The notes under the pieces were generated by a model. The model saw only the letters and a program-made list of their open reading frames with translations, did no database searches and was not told where the DNA came from. A DNA stretch of 64,000 bases, taken from Alteromonas sp. M12. GTDB taxonomy: Bacteria; Pseudomonadota; Gammaproteobacteria; Enterobacterales; Alteromonadaceae. The stretch lies in contig NZ_CP144164.1 of NCBI RefSeq assembly GCF_037478005.1, positions 4,464,001 through 4,528,000 of the forward strand, written 5' to 3'. A program made the position numbers and the translations under genes. Shown piece after piece: positions 1 through 8,430 of this stretch; within the stretch, counting starts at the first letter, position 1; each line of letters starts with the position of its first letter.

Positions 1-143
1 GAAAAACTGCCCGCTGTATTATCAGCTAGTCGCGTACCCGTAACCTGCAGTGTTTCCACATTTTGTTGGGCCAAAACCGATATTGAAGACACTGACAGGG
101 AAAACAGCGCCGCAATGCAACAAAATCCGTACTTCAGATTCAC
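1..143 (-). CDS. TonB-dependent receptor, N-terminal fragment (runs off left edge)
   Basis: An open minus-strand frame starts at a GTG (141-143) and stays open to base 1, giving 47 residues. It reads as a signal peptide (VNLKYGFCCIAALFSLSV, ending near VLAQ) followed by QNVETLQVTGTR, the usual first strand of a TonB-receptor plug domain. An AAGGAT element lies about eight bases upstream of the GTG. The substrate cannot be read from this fragment. It points left, downstream of the repeat array and the cation-efflux gene. The GTG start and the truncation make it easy to miss. That it is a TonB receptor is inferred from the signal peptide plus the V-T-G-T-R motif. Confidence 0.72.
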   Translation of the reverse strand, partial: MNLKYGFCCIAALFSLSVSSISVLAQQNVETLQVTGTRLADNTAGSF

Positions 144-270
144 TTGAATTATCCTTGATATTGATAGAAGAAATTAATTTAAGGGAGGCGATTCTAAATG
201 CTTTTACTGACGCAATCACCTTTATTTATCGTTTTTATTGCGTTGTTCATCGGCCCGAATATACGTTCAT

Positions 271-751
271 TCCATGGCCTAAAGGCCATGCTACGGGATT
301 TCTATTGTAGGCGGCGGCTTTAGCCCCGCAATGCGTTTGAGATATTCCATGGCCTAAAGGCCATGCTACGGGGTTTTGTATTGTAGGCGGCGGCTTTAGC
401 CCCGCAATATGTTTAAGATATTCCATGGCCTAAAGGCCATGCTACAGGGTTTTGTATTGTAGGTGGCGGCTTTAGCCCCGCAATGTGTTTAAGATATTCC
501 ATGGGCTGAAGCCCATGCTACAGGGTTTTGTATTGTAGGTGGCGGCTTTAGCCCCGCAATGCGTTTGAGATATTCCATGGGCTGAAGGCCATGCTACGGG
601 GTTTTGTATTGTAGGCGGCGGCTTTAGCTCCGCAATATGTTTGAGATATTCCATGGCCTAAAGGCCATGCTACGGGGTTTTGTATTGAAGGCGGCGGCTT
701 TAGCCCCGCAATGTGTTTGAGATATTCCATGGCCTAAAGGCCATGCTACAC
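271..751. repeat. Tandem array of a 76-bp unit, about 6.3 copies, with two dyads per unit
   Basis: Units begin at about 271, 346, 422, 498, 574 and 650, with a partial copy at 726-751. Each unit holds two dyads. One is ATGGCC-TAAA-GGCCAT, which in the fourth copy becomes ATGGGC-TGAA-GCCCAT with both arms changed. The other is GCGGcGGCT-TT-AGCCCCGC with one bulged C. Copies differ by only a few substitutions. The array fills the gap between the 3' end of the cation-efflux gene (769) and the promoter region of the leftward TonB receptor (start 143). I see no gene in 144-768; reading frames across the array are periodic repeat translations. The structure resembles REP/BIME elements, but no transposase or RAYT gene is in the window. 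Confidence 0.95.
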
Positions 752-768
752 AGACGTCGGCACAATAT

Positions 769-1389
769 TCAGGATTGGGCGGTGCGATACTCGCTAATTG
801 ATTCTTTTAAGACTTGTGCAGCGGATTGTAAGAATAAGCAGGCTAAAGCTAGACCGATCACGATATCTGGCCAACCGGAGCTAGTTAACCAAACCCCAAC
901 ACCAGCAAAAATAACTGAAATATTGGCGATAATGTCATTGCGTGAACATAACCATACCGAACTCATATTAATGTCTTCCGCGCGGTGTTTCCAAAGCAAT
1001 GCCAAACATACACCATTGGCTAATAAGGCGATGAAACCAAACAGGCTTATCGCTTCATATGTGGGTGAATGAGGAACTATGATACTGTAAATTGCTTGGG
1101 CTAAAACAAATAAACCAAATACAGCCATAATCGAGCCTTTAAACATGGCGGATATGGCTTTCATTTTTGCCCCGCGAGCAATCACATAAATGCTAAAAAT
1201 GTAAACCATTGCATCGCCCAGCATATCTAAAGAATCTGCAATTAACGACACTGAATTTGCCATCAACCCAGCAGTCAATTCCACAACAAACATGATCGCA
1301 TTGATAGCCAGCACTATCTTTAACGTCTTACCTTGTTTATCCCTGAGCGCTTCTATTTCACAGGATTTTTCACTGCAGCAATTGGCCAT
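769..1389 (-). CDS. Cation diffusion facilitator (CDF) family transporter
   Basis: About 206 residues with five or six hydrophobic segments. The second segment carries ADSLDMLGDA, matching the metal-binding D-x-x-x-D pattern of CDF proton antiporters that export Zn, Co, Cd or Fe. An N-terminal Cys-rich stretch (MANCCSEKSCEIEALRD) is typical of a marine gammaproteobacterial subgroup. It is short compared with about 300 residues for full CDF proteins because the C-terminal cytoplasmic domain is missing. The ATG at 1389 is preferred over upstream in-frame starts because AGGGAA lies just before it and family members begin at this Cys-rich segment. It lies 92 bases downstream of the GMC gene, so it may be read through from that operon. 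The exported metal is not known. Confidence 0.82.
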   Translation of the reverse strand: MANCCSEKSCEIEALRDKQGKTLKIVLAINAIMFVVELTAGLMANSVSLIADSLDMLGDAMVYIFSIYVIARGAKMKAISAMFKGSIMAVFGLFVLAQAIYSIIVPHSPTYEAISLFGFIALLANGVCLALLWKHRAEDINMSSVWLCSRNDIIANISVIFAGVGVWLTSSGWPDIVIGLALACLFLQSAAQVLKESISEYRTAQS

Positions 1390-1481
1390 TCTATTCCCTG
1401 TCAGTTTATTAGATGCTAAGTCGGCTATTTTGCGGGACATGGCGCTATCAAGCAACCCCAAATAGCCGTTAGCGTCTTAAA

Positions 1482-3221
1482 CTACAAACGCTGTGCTTTA
1501 ATTTCCTTAGCACAATAATCCACAGCCCTAGCAGTTAACGCCATAAAGGTGAGTGATGGATTAACCACACCTGAAGAGCAATATGCCGAACCATCAGTGA
1601 CAAATAAATTAGGAATGTCATGACTTTGGCAATATTGATTTAATACAGAGGTTTTCGGATCTCGTCCCATTCTCGCGGTGCCAACTTCATGAATAGCAAT
1701 ACCTGGAGCACGGTGGGGTAAATCATAGCTAGTGCCGCTTTTGACATTAGTACATCCACCAGCCCGTAACATTTCAGCGCCCATTTCGGCGGCGTCATCC
1801 ATCATAGCTTTTTCATTTTCTCGATATTGCACGTTAAAGTTAATTAGTGGCATCCCCCACTTATCTTTTTTACTTGGGTGTAATGACATTTGATTATCAA
1901 AATGTGGCAACATTTCCCCTTGCGCAGAAAAATCAACGCCCCATTTACCCGGTTGAGTTAACTGATCTTTAAACTCACTGCCAATGCCATCTTGTTGGCT
2001 TTTGCCACGCCAATCAGCGCGATAGGTATTAATGCCATAGGCGAACCCGCGCAAATAGCCCTTACGGTATAACTCAGGTCTGGTTTGGAAATTTGGCATA
2101 TAACAAGATGAAGGCCGTCGGCCTTTATAATACTCGTCCTCAAAACCTTCAATATCCCCAGTGGCGCGGGCATTATAGTTATGATCCATTAAGTAGTGGC
2201 CTAACACACCTGACGAATTAGCAATACCATTAGGAAATTTCTTAGAAGTAGAATTGAGCATAATTTGGGTACTACCAATGGTACTTGCACACAAAAACAC
2301 CACATCGGCGAAGTACTCACGGGTAGACAGATCATCGTTGTCGATCACTCTAACCCCAACAACCCGATTGCGTTTTTCATCATATATTAAGCTATGTACA
2401 ACACTATTTGCGGCAATACTCAAATTATTGGTTTTTGCTGCTGCTGGCAAAGTTGAGCTTTGTGTCGAGAAATAGGCCCCAAACGAACAGCCTTTTTGGC
2501 ATTCATTACGGGTCTGACATTGCACTCGCCCCTGAGATAGATGCAAAGTAGTGGGTTTAGTCAGGTGAGCCGTTCGTCCCATTATTAAATTACGTCCGGG
2601 AAAGGCCTTCTCTATTGCTGCTTTCAACGCTTTTTCTGGGCCCGTCATAGCAAAGGGCGGTAAAAATTCACCATCGGGTAGGTTAGACAAATTCTCTTTG
2701 CTACCACTGATGCCAGCAAAGGTTTCAACATAAGAATACCAATCTGCAATATCTTGATATCGAATCGGCCAATCATTACCAACCCCATCACGTTTGTTAG
2801 CTAAAAAATCGTCTTCACACATGCGATAACTTTGCCGATGCCACAACAAAGATTTACCGCCTAATTGATTTGCCCGTATCCAGCGAAAATCAGTACCATC
2901 AGCTGTTTCATAGGGGAGATCGCGGTCATTGCCAAAAAATTGTTTAGTACCATCGTGAAATGCATAACAATCTTTTTGAATTTTGTATTGTTGTTCAATT
3001 AGCAGATTATCTACTTTGCTACGATTTTCATAATCCCAAACCGGCTTACCTTCAGCGACATAATCTTTGCGGTGTTCAACCACTCGGCCACGTTCGATCA
3101 TCAGAGTTTTGAAACCCCGTTCACAAAACTCTTTCGCTGCCCAACCACCGGTAATCCCAGAACCCACAACCAATACATCAAATTTTTCATTTTGTTGTTT
3201 TATATAAATATCTTTATTCAC
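1482..3221 (-). CDS. GMC-family FAD oxidoreductase, probable large subunit of glucoside 3-dehydrogenase
   Basis: A 579-residue flavoprotein. The N-terminal Rossmann motif VVGSGITGGWAAKE (near residue 17) binds FAD, and the GMC C-terminal domain holds the catalytic His in AIHEVGTARMG (near residue 505), with a second conserved motif GVVNPSLT near the end. Large subunits of gluconate-2-dehydrogenase / glucoside-3-dehydrogenase type oxidise sugars and pass electrons to the respiratory chain. There is no signal peptide of its own. The small subunit just upstream carries a Tat signal, so co-export of the pair is likely. The GTG start at 3221 has AGGA six bases upstream. It is the last gene of a five-gene leftward operon. 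No cytochrome c subunit gene is adjacent. The substrate is inferred from context. Confidence 0.83.
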   Translation of the reverse strand: MNKDIYIKQQNEKFDVLVVGSGITGGWAAKEFCERGFKTLMIERGRVVEHRKDYVAEGKPVWDYENRSKVDNLLIEQQYKIQKDCYAFHDGTKQFFGNDRDLPYETADGTDFRWIRANQLGGKSLLWHRQSYRMCEDDFLANKRDGVGNDWPIRYQDIADWYSYVETFAGISGSKENLSNLPDGEFLPPFAMTGPEKALKAAIEKAFPGRNLIMGRTAHLTKPTTLHLSQGRVQCQTRNECQKGCSFGAYFSTQSSTLPAAAKTNNLSIAANSVVHSLIYDEKRNRVVGVRVIDNDDLSTREYFADVVFLCASTIGSTQIMLNSTSKKFPNGIANSSGVLGHYLMDHNYNARATGDIEGFEDEYYKGRRPSSCYMPNFQTRPELYRKGYLRGFAYGINTYRADWRGKSQQDGIGSEFKDQLTQPGKWGVDFSAQGEMLPHFDNQMSLHPSKKDKWGMPLINFNVQYRENEKAMMDDAAEMGAEMLRAGGCTNVKSGTSYDLPHRAPGIAIHEVGTARMGRDPKTSVLNQYCQSHDIPNLFVTDGSAYCSSGVVNPSLTFMALTARAVDYCAKEIKAQRL

Positions 3222-3278
3222 GTCATTTCCTAGCGATTTTTTTGTTCGAACAAAAAACTATGTCAGTATCAAACTAGC

Positions 3279-3887
3279 TCAATAATAAGCAAAACTGCCC
3301 CACGATTTGTCATCCTCTTTTAAAGGAATAACACTAAAACCGCCTGGCACAGGGTCGTATCGAAGAATTTTGCTTGCACCTTCTTCTGATGTGAAATAGC
3401 CAAATATAATCAGTGACTTAAGAAACTTAAACTGATTTTTTTGTGGTAGGGAAAAGCCTTGCATGGCTTCAATAGCTTGTAATAATTCAGCTTGCTTTTG
3501 AGCATCAATTTGACTGAATGATTGCTTAAAATTTGCCATTGAATATTGGTCTATTTGGGTAATAATATCCAAGCACACTTGCTGCTCTTTTTCACTGTGA
3601 CAGCGAAATAGTTGGTGGTCGACAAATCCGTGGCAATCTAAATCTGCACCGCTAGGAGTGTCAGTTCGCGGTAAAATCGTGTTAGCGATATGCTTTAATG
3701 TCAGCATGGTGGGTTTATCAAACAACACTCCTGCAGCGTCTAAATCCCCAGTTCTAATCTGAAATCCCATTGCCACGTTAAGATTCGAGCCATATACCAG
3801 AGCAGTGGCCGTGGTCAGTCCCATTGCACGGACAAGGTGCTGCACAAACTTGCGTCTTTGTGGTTGGCTTAGTTTAGTTGGTTTCAT
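3279..3887 (-). CDS. Gluconate 2-dehydrogenase subunit 3 family protein (Tat-exported small subunit)
   Basis: A 202-residue protein with a twin-arginine leader (QRRKFVQHLVRAMG, near residues 10-23) followed by a hydrophobic stretch. The remainder matches the pattern of the Gluconate_2-dh3 family (TMLTLKHIANTILPRTDTPSGA, near residues 60-80). In known two- and three-subunit sugar dehydrogenases this small subunit is needed for assembly of the flavoprotein and pulls it through the Tat pore. It overlaps the permease gene before it by 14 bases and lies 57 bases ahead of the GMC gene, which supports co-translation and complex formation. Confidence 0.85.
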   Translation of the reverse strand: MKPTKLSQPQRRKFVQHLVRAMGLTTATALVYGSNLNVAMGFQIRTGDLDAAGVLFDKPTMLTLKHIANTILPRTDTPSGADLDCHGFVDHQLFRCHSEKEQQVCLDIITQIDQYSMANFKQSFSQIDAQKQAELLQAIEAMQGFSLPQKNQFKFLKSLIIFGYFTSEEGASKILRYDPVPGGFSVIPLKEDDKSWGSFAYY

Positions 3888-5121
3888 CGGAGGCTCCCGC
3901 TTCGTTATTGATTGCGATTTTTTCGTTTTTGAATGCCAGCATAAATAGTAAAAATACCGCTAATGCGAATACCGCTGGGAATAACCAAATATTGAACCAG
4001 TCGTGGCCAATGTCAGTAGCATACGAATCGGCTATTTTGCCAGCTATCCAGAAGCCAACTAACATACCAATCCCATAGGTTGCTAAGGTAATTAGACCTT
4101 GTGCCGCATTTTTCACTTTAGCTCCGGCTTTGGAGTCTGTGTATATTTGTCCAGAAACAAAGAAAAAATCATAACAAACACCGTGTAACGCAATACCGAC
4201 TAAGAGTAAGGCAATTCCACTGTCGGCATCTCCATAGGCAAATAACACATAGCGTAAAACCCATGCCAGCATACCGATCAATAAAGTAATTTTAATACCG
4301 AAGCGGTTTAAAAAGACCGGTAGTATTAGCATAAATACGACTTCGGAAACCTGTCCTAGCGTCATTTTCCCGGTCGCATTCGCGACCCCAATTTCAGTCA
4401 AAAATGGGTTGGCATTTTGATAATAAAAAGCCAAAGGTATGCAAATTAAAATAGAAGATATAAAGAACACTAAAAAGTTTTTATCTTTCAATAATGCGAG
4501 GGCATCAAGTCCCAAGATCTCTTTCAATCCCATTCGTTCACCAGCACTTTTCGGTGGCGTTTTCGGTAGCATGAAACTAAACAGCCCCAAAACTAGAGAT
4601 GCCGCTGCGCACAATAAAAATGTATTGCCGAGCATTCCTTGTTGAATTGCTTCTTTTCCATCCCAAGCAAATAAATAACTAATCGATAAACCAGCCACAA
4701 TCCACCCTATAGTGCCCCACACCCTAATTTTGCCAAACTGTTTTGACGGGTCACGCATTTGCGAAAACGCCACCGAATTAACTAAGGCTAAGGTCGGCAT
4801 ATAAACAATCATGTAACCTAAAACAAATGGATAAAAAGCTGCAAAATCAGGGGCTTGATAAAGGCAATACATCAGCACAGCACCGATTAAATGCAGCACC
4901 CCTAGAATTCTTTCGGCATTGAAATAACGATCAGCAATCAGACCTATGATAAATGGGGCGATAATGGCTCCCCATGATTGCGTCGAAAAGGCCATACCAA
5001 TCTCACTACCCGAGGCAGACAAGTTATTGGCCAAAAACGTCCCTAAAGTGACAAACCAGCCTCCCCAGATGAAAAACTGTAAAAACATCATTAAACTTAG
5101 GCGCAGAGTTACATTATTCAT
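3874..5121 (-). CDS. MFS permease, nucleoside:H+ symporter-like, likely sugar or glycoside importer
   Basis: About 415 residues with twelve predicted membrane spans. It starts MNNVTLRLSLMMFLQFF, like NupG/XapB-type permeases. In clusters with TIM-barrel isomerases and Gfo/Idh oxidoreductases such proteins are usually annotated as nucleoside permeases, but the neighbours suggest a sugar or oxidised sugar as substrate. The start at 5121 is chosen over an upstream in-frame start because AGGAG precedes it (11 bases) and the membrane protein begins there. The 3' end overlaps the small dehydrogenase subunit. Here it probably brings the periplasmic oxidation product into the cytoplasm; this is inference from order, not from sequence. 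Confidence 0.8.
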   Translation of the reverse strand: MNNVTLRLSLMMFLQFFIWGGWFVTLGTFLANNLSASGSEIGMAFSTQSWGAIIAPFIIGLIADRYFNAERILGVLHLIGAVLMYCLYQAPDFAAFYPFVLGYMIVYMPTLALVNSVAFSQMRDPSKQFGKIRVWGTIGWIVAGLSISYLFAWDGKEAIQQGMLGNTFLLCAAASLVLGLFSFMLPKTPPKSAGERMGLKEILGLDALALLKDKNFLVFFISSILICIPLAFYYQNANPFLTEIGVANATGKMTLGQVSEVVFMLILPVFLNRFGIKITLLIGMLAWVLRYVLFAYGDADSGIALLLVGIALHGVCYDFFFVSGQIYTDSKAGAKVKNAAQGLITLATYGIGMLVGFWIAGKIADSYATDIGHDWFNIWLFPAVFALAVFLLFMLAFKNEKIAINNEAGASDETN

Positions 5122-5183
5122 TTTTCTTATTACTCCTATGATCAAACCAATAACGATTCGTTGACCACTATTTCAATTTTACT

Positions 5184-6236
5184 TTAGAGCCCCAAAATAC
5201 GGCGATTCAATTCATCGTCTTTGCCGCTACCCGCAAAATCATCAAATGCTTTTTCAGTGGGACGAATAAGATGTTCAGCAATAAATTTTGCACCTTCTGC
5301 CGCACCGTCTTCTGGATGCTTAATACAACATTCCCATTCCATGACTGCCCAACCATCAAAACCGTATTGCGTCAATTTGCTAAATATTGCTTTAAAATCA
5401 ATTTGACCATCGCCCAATGAACGAAAACGCCCGGGTCTATCCAGCCAGCCTTGATAGCCGCCATACACGCCAGAGCGGCCAGATGGTCTAAACTCTGCGT
5501 CTTTGACATGAAATGCTTTGATTCGCTCGTGATACAAATCGATAAATGCTAAATAATCTAGTTGTTGCAGAATAAAGTGGCTTGGATCGTATAAGATATT
5601 AGCCCGAGGATGATGATTAGTGGCCTCTAAAAACATTTCGAAAGAAGCGCCATCATGCAAATCTTCACCAGGATGCAACTCGTAACACAGATCCACGCCG
5701 GCTTCATCAAAGGCATCCAGAATCGGCAACCATCGACTCGCCAACTCTGCAAATCCACGTTCGACTAATCCTGCAGGTCGTTGCGGCCATGGATACATAG
5801 TGTGCCATAATAAAGCACCGGAAAAACTAGCGTGAGACGTCAACCCTAAGTTAGCACTCGCCTTCGCTGCCCACAGCATCTGCTGTACCGCCCACTTTTG
5901 ACGTGCGGCTGGATTGTTTTTCACCTCATCCGGGGCAAAGCCATCAAACATTTCATCGTAAGCAGGATTAACGGCAACCAACTGACCTTGTAAATGAGTT
6001 GATAACTCACTAATTACCATGCCATGTTTGGCAACGGTCGCTTCAATATCTGCACAGTAAGTCTGATTCATCGCTGCTTGCTGTAAATCAAAAATGCGCC
6101 CATCCCAAGTGGGTATCTGAATCGCTTTAAAACCTAACGATGATGCCCATTGACAAATATCATCTAAATTATTAAACGGCGACTCATCGGCGGCAAACTG
6201 CGCTAAAAAAATACCGGGGCCTTTAATCTGTTTCAT
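5184..6236 (-). CDS. Sugar phosphate isomerase/epimerase family TIM-barrel protein
   Basis: About 350 residues of the xylose-isomerase-like TIM-barrel (AP endonuclease 2) family. Metal and acid-base residues are visible in CYELHPGED, ILYDPSHF, AFHVKDAEF and AVMEWECC. Members of this family act as 2-keto-myo-inositol dehydratases, epimerases, or 3-keto-glycoside isomerases/lyases; which applies cannot be told here. There is no signal peptide, so it is cytoplasmic. The start at 6236 follows AGGAAAC; the longer in-frame start at 6284 lies inside the previous gene. It is 11 bases downstream of the Gfo/Idh gene and clearly in the same operon. Pairing with a Gfo/Idh oxidoreductase is typical of keto-sugar processing. 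Confidence 0.82.
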   Translation of the reverse strand: MKQIKGPGIFLAQFAADESPFNNLDDICQWASSLGFKAIQIPTWDGRIFDLQQAAMNQTYCADIEATVAKHGMVISELSTHLQGQLVAVNPAYDEMFDGFAPDEVKNNPAARQKWAVQQMLWAAKASANLGLTSHASFSGALLWHTMYPWPQRPAGLVERGFAELASRWLPILDAFDEAGVDLCYELHPGEDLHDGASFEMFLEATNHHPRANILYDPSHFILQQLDYLAFIDLYHERIKAFHVKDAEFRPSGRSGVYGGYQGWLDRPGRFRSLGDGQIDFKAIFSKLTQYGFDGWAVMEWECCIKHPEDGAAEGAKFIAEHLIRPTEKAFDDFAGSGKDDELNRRILGL

Positions 6237-6247
6237 TGTCTGTTTCC

Positions 6248-7429
6248 TTAAAGTTGGATATCGGCAAGTAAAAAGGGATGCCACTTTTGCGAAGACTTGC
6301 TGGCTGCAACGGTATTTTCAATAAATGCCATTCCTCGAATTGCTTCATTTATGCCTGGCGCTTGAACCGAAATATCCGTCTGCTTTGATACATCAAAGTC
6401 GCGAATCTGTTGTGCAAATTGACCATATAGATTGGCGAAAGCTTCAATATAGCCCTCAGGGTGCCCCGCAGGAGTACGCAGACTTTGCGCAGTTGCAGGA
6501 GCACACTCACCAACTCCGGCACGAATCATCTGGCTAGGTTTATCGTTAAACTTCATCCAAAGGGTATTGGGTTCCATCTGTTGCCACTGCAGGCTAGCTT
6601 TTGTTCCGTAGATACGAATATTCAAATTATTTTCTTCACCTACTGATATTTGGCTTGATAGTAAAACTCCCTTTGCGCCATTGTTGAAACGCAATAACAC
6701 GGTACCGTCATCATCGAGTTGTCTGCCGTCGACAACAGGCTCCAAATCCGCACATAATTTGACAATTTCTAAACCGCTAATAGTTTCTGCTAAATTTGCC
6801 GCGTGTACACCGATGTCGCCCATACAACAACTCACCCCAGCGCGCTTAGGATCTAAACGCCAACTGGCTTGTTTGCTATCTTCATCATCTTTGTTGGCTA
6901 ACCAACCCTGAGTGTACTCAACCACTATTTTAGTAATGTCGCCAAGCTCGCCGTTAGCTACCCGTGCAGTTGCTTCTTTAACCATTGGATAACCGGTGTA
7001 GGTGTGGGTCAATCCATACAGACAACCTGACTTTTCAATAATGCCTTTCAATTCAATTGCTTCATTTAGGGTGAAGGTTGCGGGTTTATCACTGAGTACG
7101 TGAAAACCTGCCTCAAATGCAGCTTTAGCTACTGGAAAATGCAAGTGATTCGGCGTAACTATAGAAACAAACTGCATCCTCTGGGATTCTGGCAGCCTCG
7201 CCTCCTCTGTAAACATAGTGTTAAAATCCGCATAACAACGAGTGGCAGGAATATTCAACATTTCAGCAGTATCTAAAGCATTTTGATAATCGGAACTAAA
7301 CGCCCCACAGACCAACTCGATCTCTCCGTCTAGATTTGCGGCAGCACGGTGGATAGCACCTATAAATGCGCCCTTACCTCCGCCAACCATACCCATTCGA
7401 ATTTTACTCGATGACCTTGTGTTCTCCAT
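6248..7429 (-). CDS. Gfo/Idh/MocA family NAD(P)-dependent oxidoreductase
   Basis: A 393-residue protein with an N-terminal nucleotide-binding motif MGMVGGGKGAFIGAIHR (near residue 12), the family EKP-like motif as SDKPATF, and a C-terminal substrate domain containing GDIGVHAANLAE, where the His is in the catalytic position. Family members oxidise or reduce a sugar hydroxyl at C2, C3 or C6. It is the first gene of the leftward sugar operon. GAGG lies five bases before the ATG. The 151-base gap to the divergent AraC-type regulator should hold the operon promoter. Its likely partner is the periplasmic GMC dehydrogenase, as one can set a 3-keto group and the other remove it. Confidence 0.87.
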   Translation of the reverse strand: MENTRSSSKIRMGMVGGGKGAFIGAIHRAAANLDGEIELVCGAFSSDYQNALDTAEMLNIPATRCYADFNTMFTEEARLPESQRMQFVSIVTPNHLHFPVAKAAFEAGFHVLSDKPATFTLNEAIELKGIIEKSGCLYGLTHTYTGYPMVKEATARVANGELGDITKIVVEYTQGWLANKDDEDSKQASWRLDPKRAGVSCCMGDIGVHAANLAETISGLEIVKLCADLEPVVDGRQLDDDGTVLLRFNNGAKGVLLSSQISVGEENNLNIRIYGTKASLQWQQMEPNTLWMKFNDKPSQMIRAGVGECAPATAQSLRTPAGHPEGYIEAFANLYGQFAQQIRDFDVSKQTDISVQAPGINEAIRGMAFIENTVAASKSSQKWHPFLLADIQL

Positions 7430-7580
7430 GAATTCCTCACCCTCGCATAAGCATTAACATTTCGTTATCAAGTATAGGCAATCAGGCAAGCTTCTCGATA
7501 TAATTTATTCGGTCATTAGTGCAATTATTTCGGCGCATACTATAATATGAACGTATCTAACGACGTCACCTGAGGGATTT

Positions 7581-8372
7581 ATGTCACAATTCTGGATTGA
7601 ATCTATGGGAGAGCTGGAAATCAAACAATTAGTCGATGTGTTTGAACTTACTCCAGATATTCTGTTTTGGATTAAAGATCGGGAAAGTCGTGTTGTTTAT
7701 GCCAACAATGCTTATCTTGAACACTCTGGATTTCAGCATAGAAGCCAAGTTTACGGAAAAAGCGATACCGAGCTTTTCGATCCCCATCTAGCACTGCAAT
7801 ACATAACGGACGATCGAAAACTGCTAGAAGGAGAATTAATTACGTCTCGCTTGGAAATGAATATATCTAAAGATGGAGAATTAGGTTGGTTTTCAACATC
7901 AAAGCGGCCACTGCGCGATAAAAATGACAATATCATCGGTTCTTACGGCATCACTCGGCACTTTCATAAATCCTCTCAAGCACTAGCAAATTTTGAAAGC
8001 ATTCGTATCCCCTTAGATTTCATTCGCAAGAATTATCACCGGGCCATTTCATTAAAGGAGTTAGCGGAGTTATCCCATTTGTCTGTCAGCGCCCTTGAAA
8101 GACGTTTCAAAAAGCAATTATCCAAGACACCCACTCGAATTATTAGCGAAGTACGTCTGGAAAATGCGAGATTAATGTTGGTGGAAACAGATACTCCGAT
8201 TTCTGAAATCGCGTTCAAATGTGGCTTTAGTGATCACAGCTATTTCACGAAGCAATTTAAACAATTTTTTGGATTTCATCCCTCCCAAATGCGCGAACAA
8301 ATGCAGGCAGAGAAAATACAAAACGCGGCGATTAAAGCGACCATGTTAGACGATGCTGATTCGCTGGAGTAG
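7581..8372 (+). CDS. AraC-family transcriptional regulator with N-terminal PAS domain
   Basis: A 263-residue protein. Residues about 12-125 form a PAS fold (DILFWIKDRESRVVYANNAYLEHSGF, then GSYGITRHFHKS at its end). Residues about 145-245 are a double helix-turn-helix of AraC type, with ISEIAFKCGFSDHSYFTKQFK as the conserved second helix pair. A PAS sensor in place of the usual cupin is less common for sugar regulators and suggests a small-molecule or redox input. GAGGG lies four bases before the ATG. It is divergent from the sugar operon, so it most likely controls that operon from the shared 151-base gap. Confidence 0.87.
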   Translation: MSQFWIESMGELEIKQLVDVFELTPDILFWIKDRESRVVYANNAYLEHSGFQHRSQVYGKSDTELFDPHLALQYITDDRKLLEGELITSRLEMNISKDGELGWFSTSKRPLRDKNDNIIGSYGITRHFHKSSQALANFESIRIPLDFIRKNYHRAISLKELAELSHLSVSALERRFKKQLSKTPTRIISEVRLENARLMLVETDTPISEIAFKCGFSDHSYFTKQFKQFFGFHPSQMREQMQAEKIQNAAIKATMLDDADSLE

Positions 8373-8382
8373 ATACAACTAA

Positions 8383-8407
8383 CGAGTTTTGAGACGCTCA
8401 AAACTCG
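8383..8407. terminator. Perfect 11-bp hairpin between convergent genes
   Basis: Arms CGAGTTTTGAG (8383-8393) and CTCAAAACTCG (8397-8407) enclose a 3-base loop, between the stop of the AraC gene and the stop of the convergent TIM-barrel gene. No strong T-run follows on either strand, so a terminator is likely but not certain. Confidence 0.6.
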
Positions 8408-8430
8408 CCTTTGAGTTTACTGACGAGTTA

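Noticed and set aside
472..730. Two minus-strand 60-codon frames in the repeat array
   Set aside because: Periodic translation of the 76-bp repeat; no ribosome site and no conserved features.
713..1072. 119-codon plus-strand frame across repeats and the CDF gene
   Set aside because: It is antisense to a gene with clear CDF motifs, and its first part is repeat translation.
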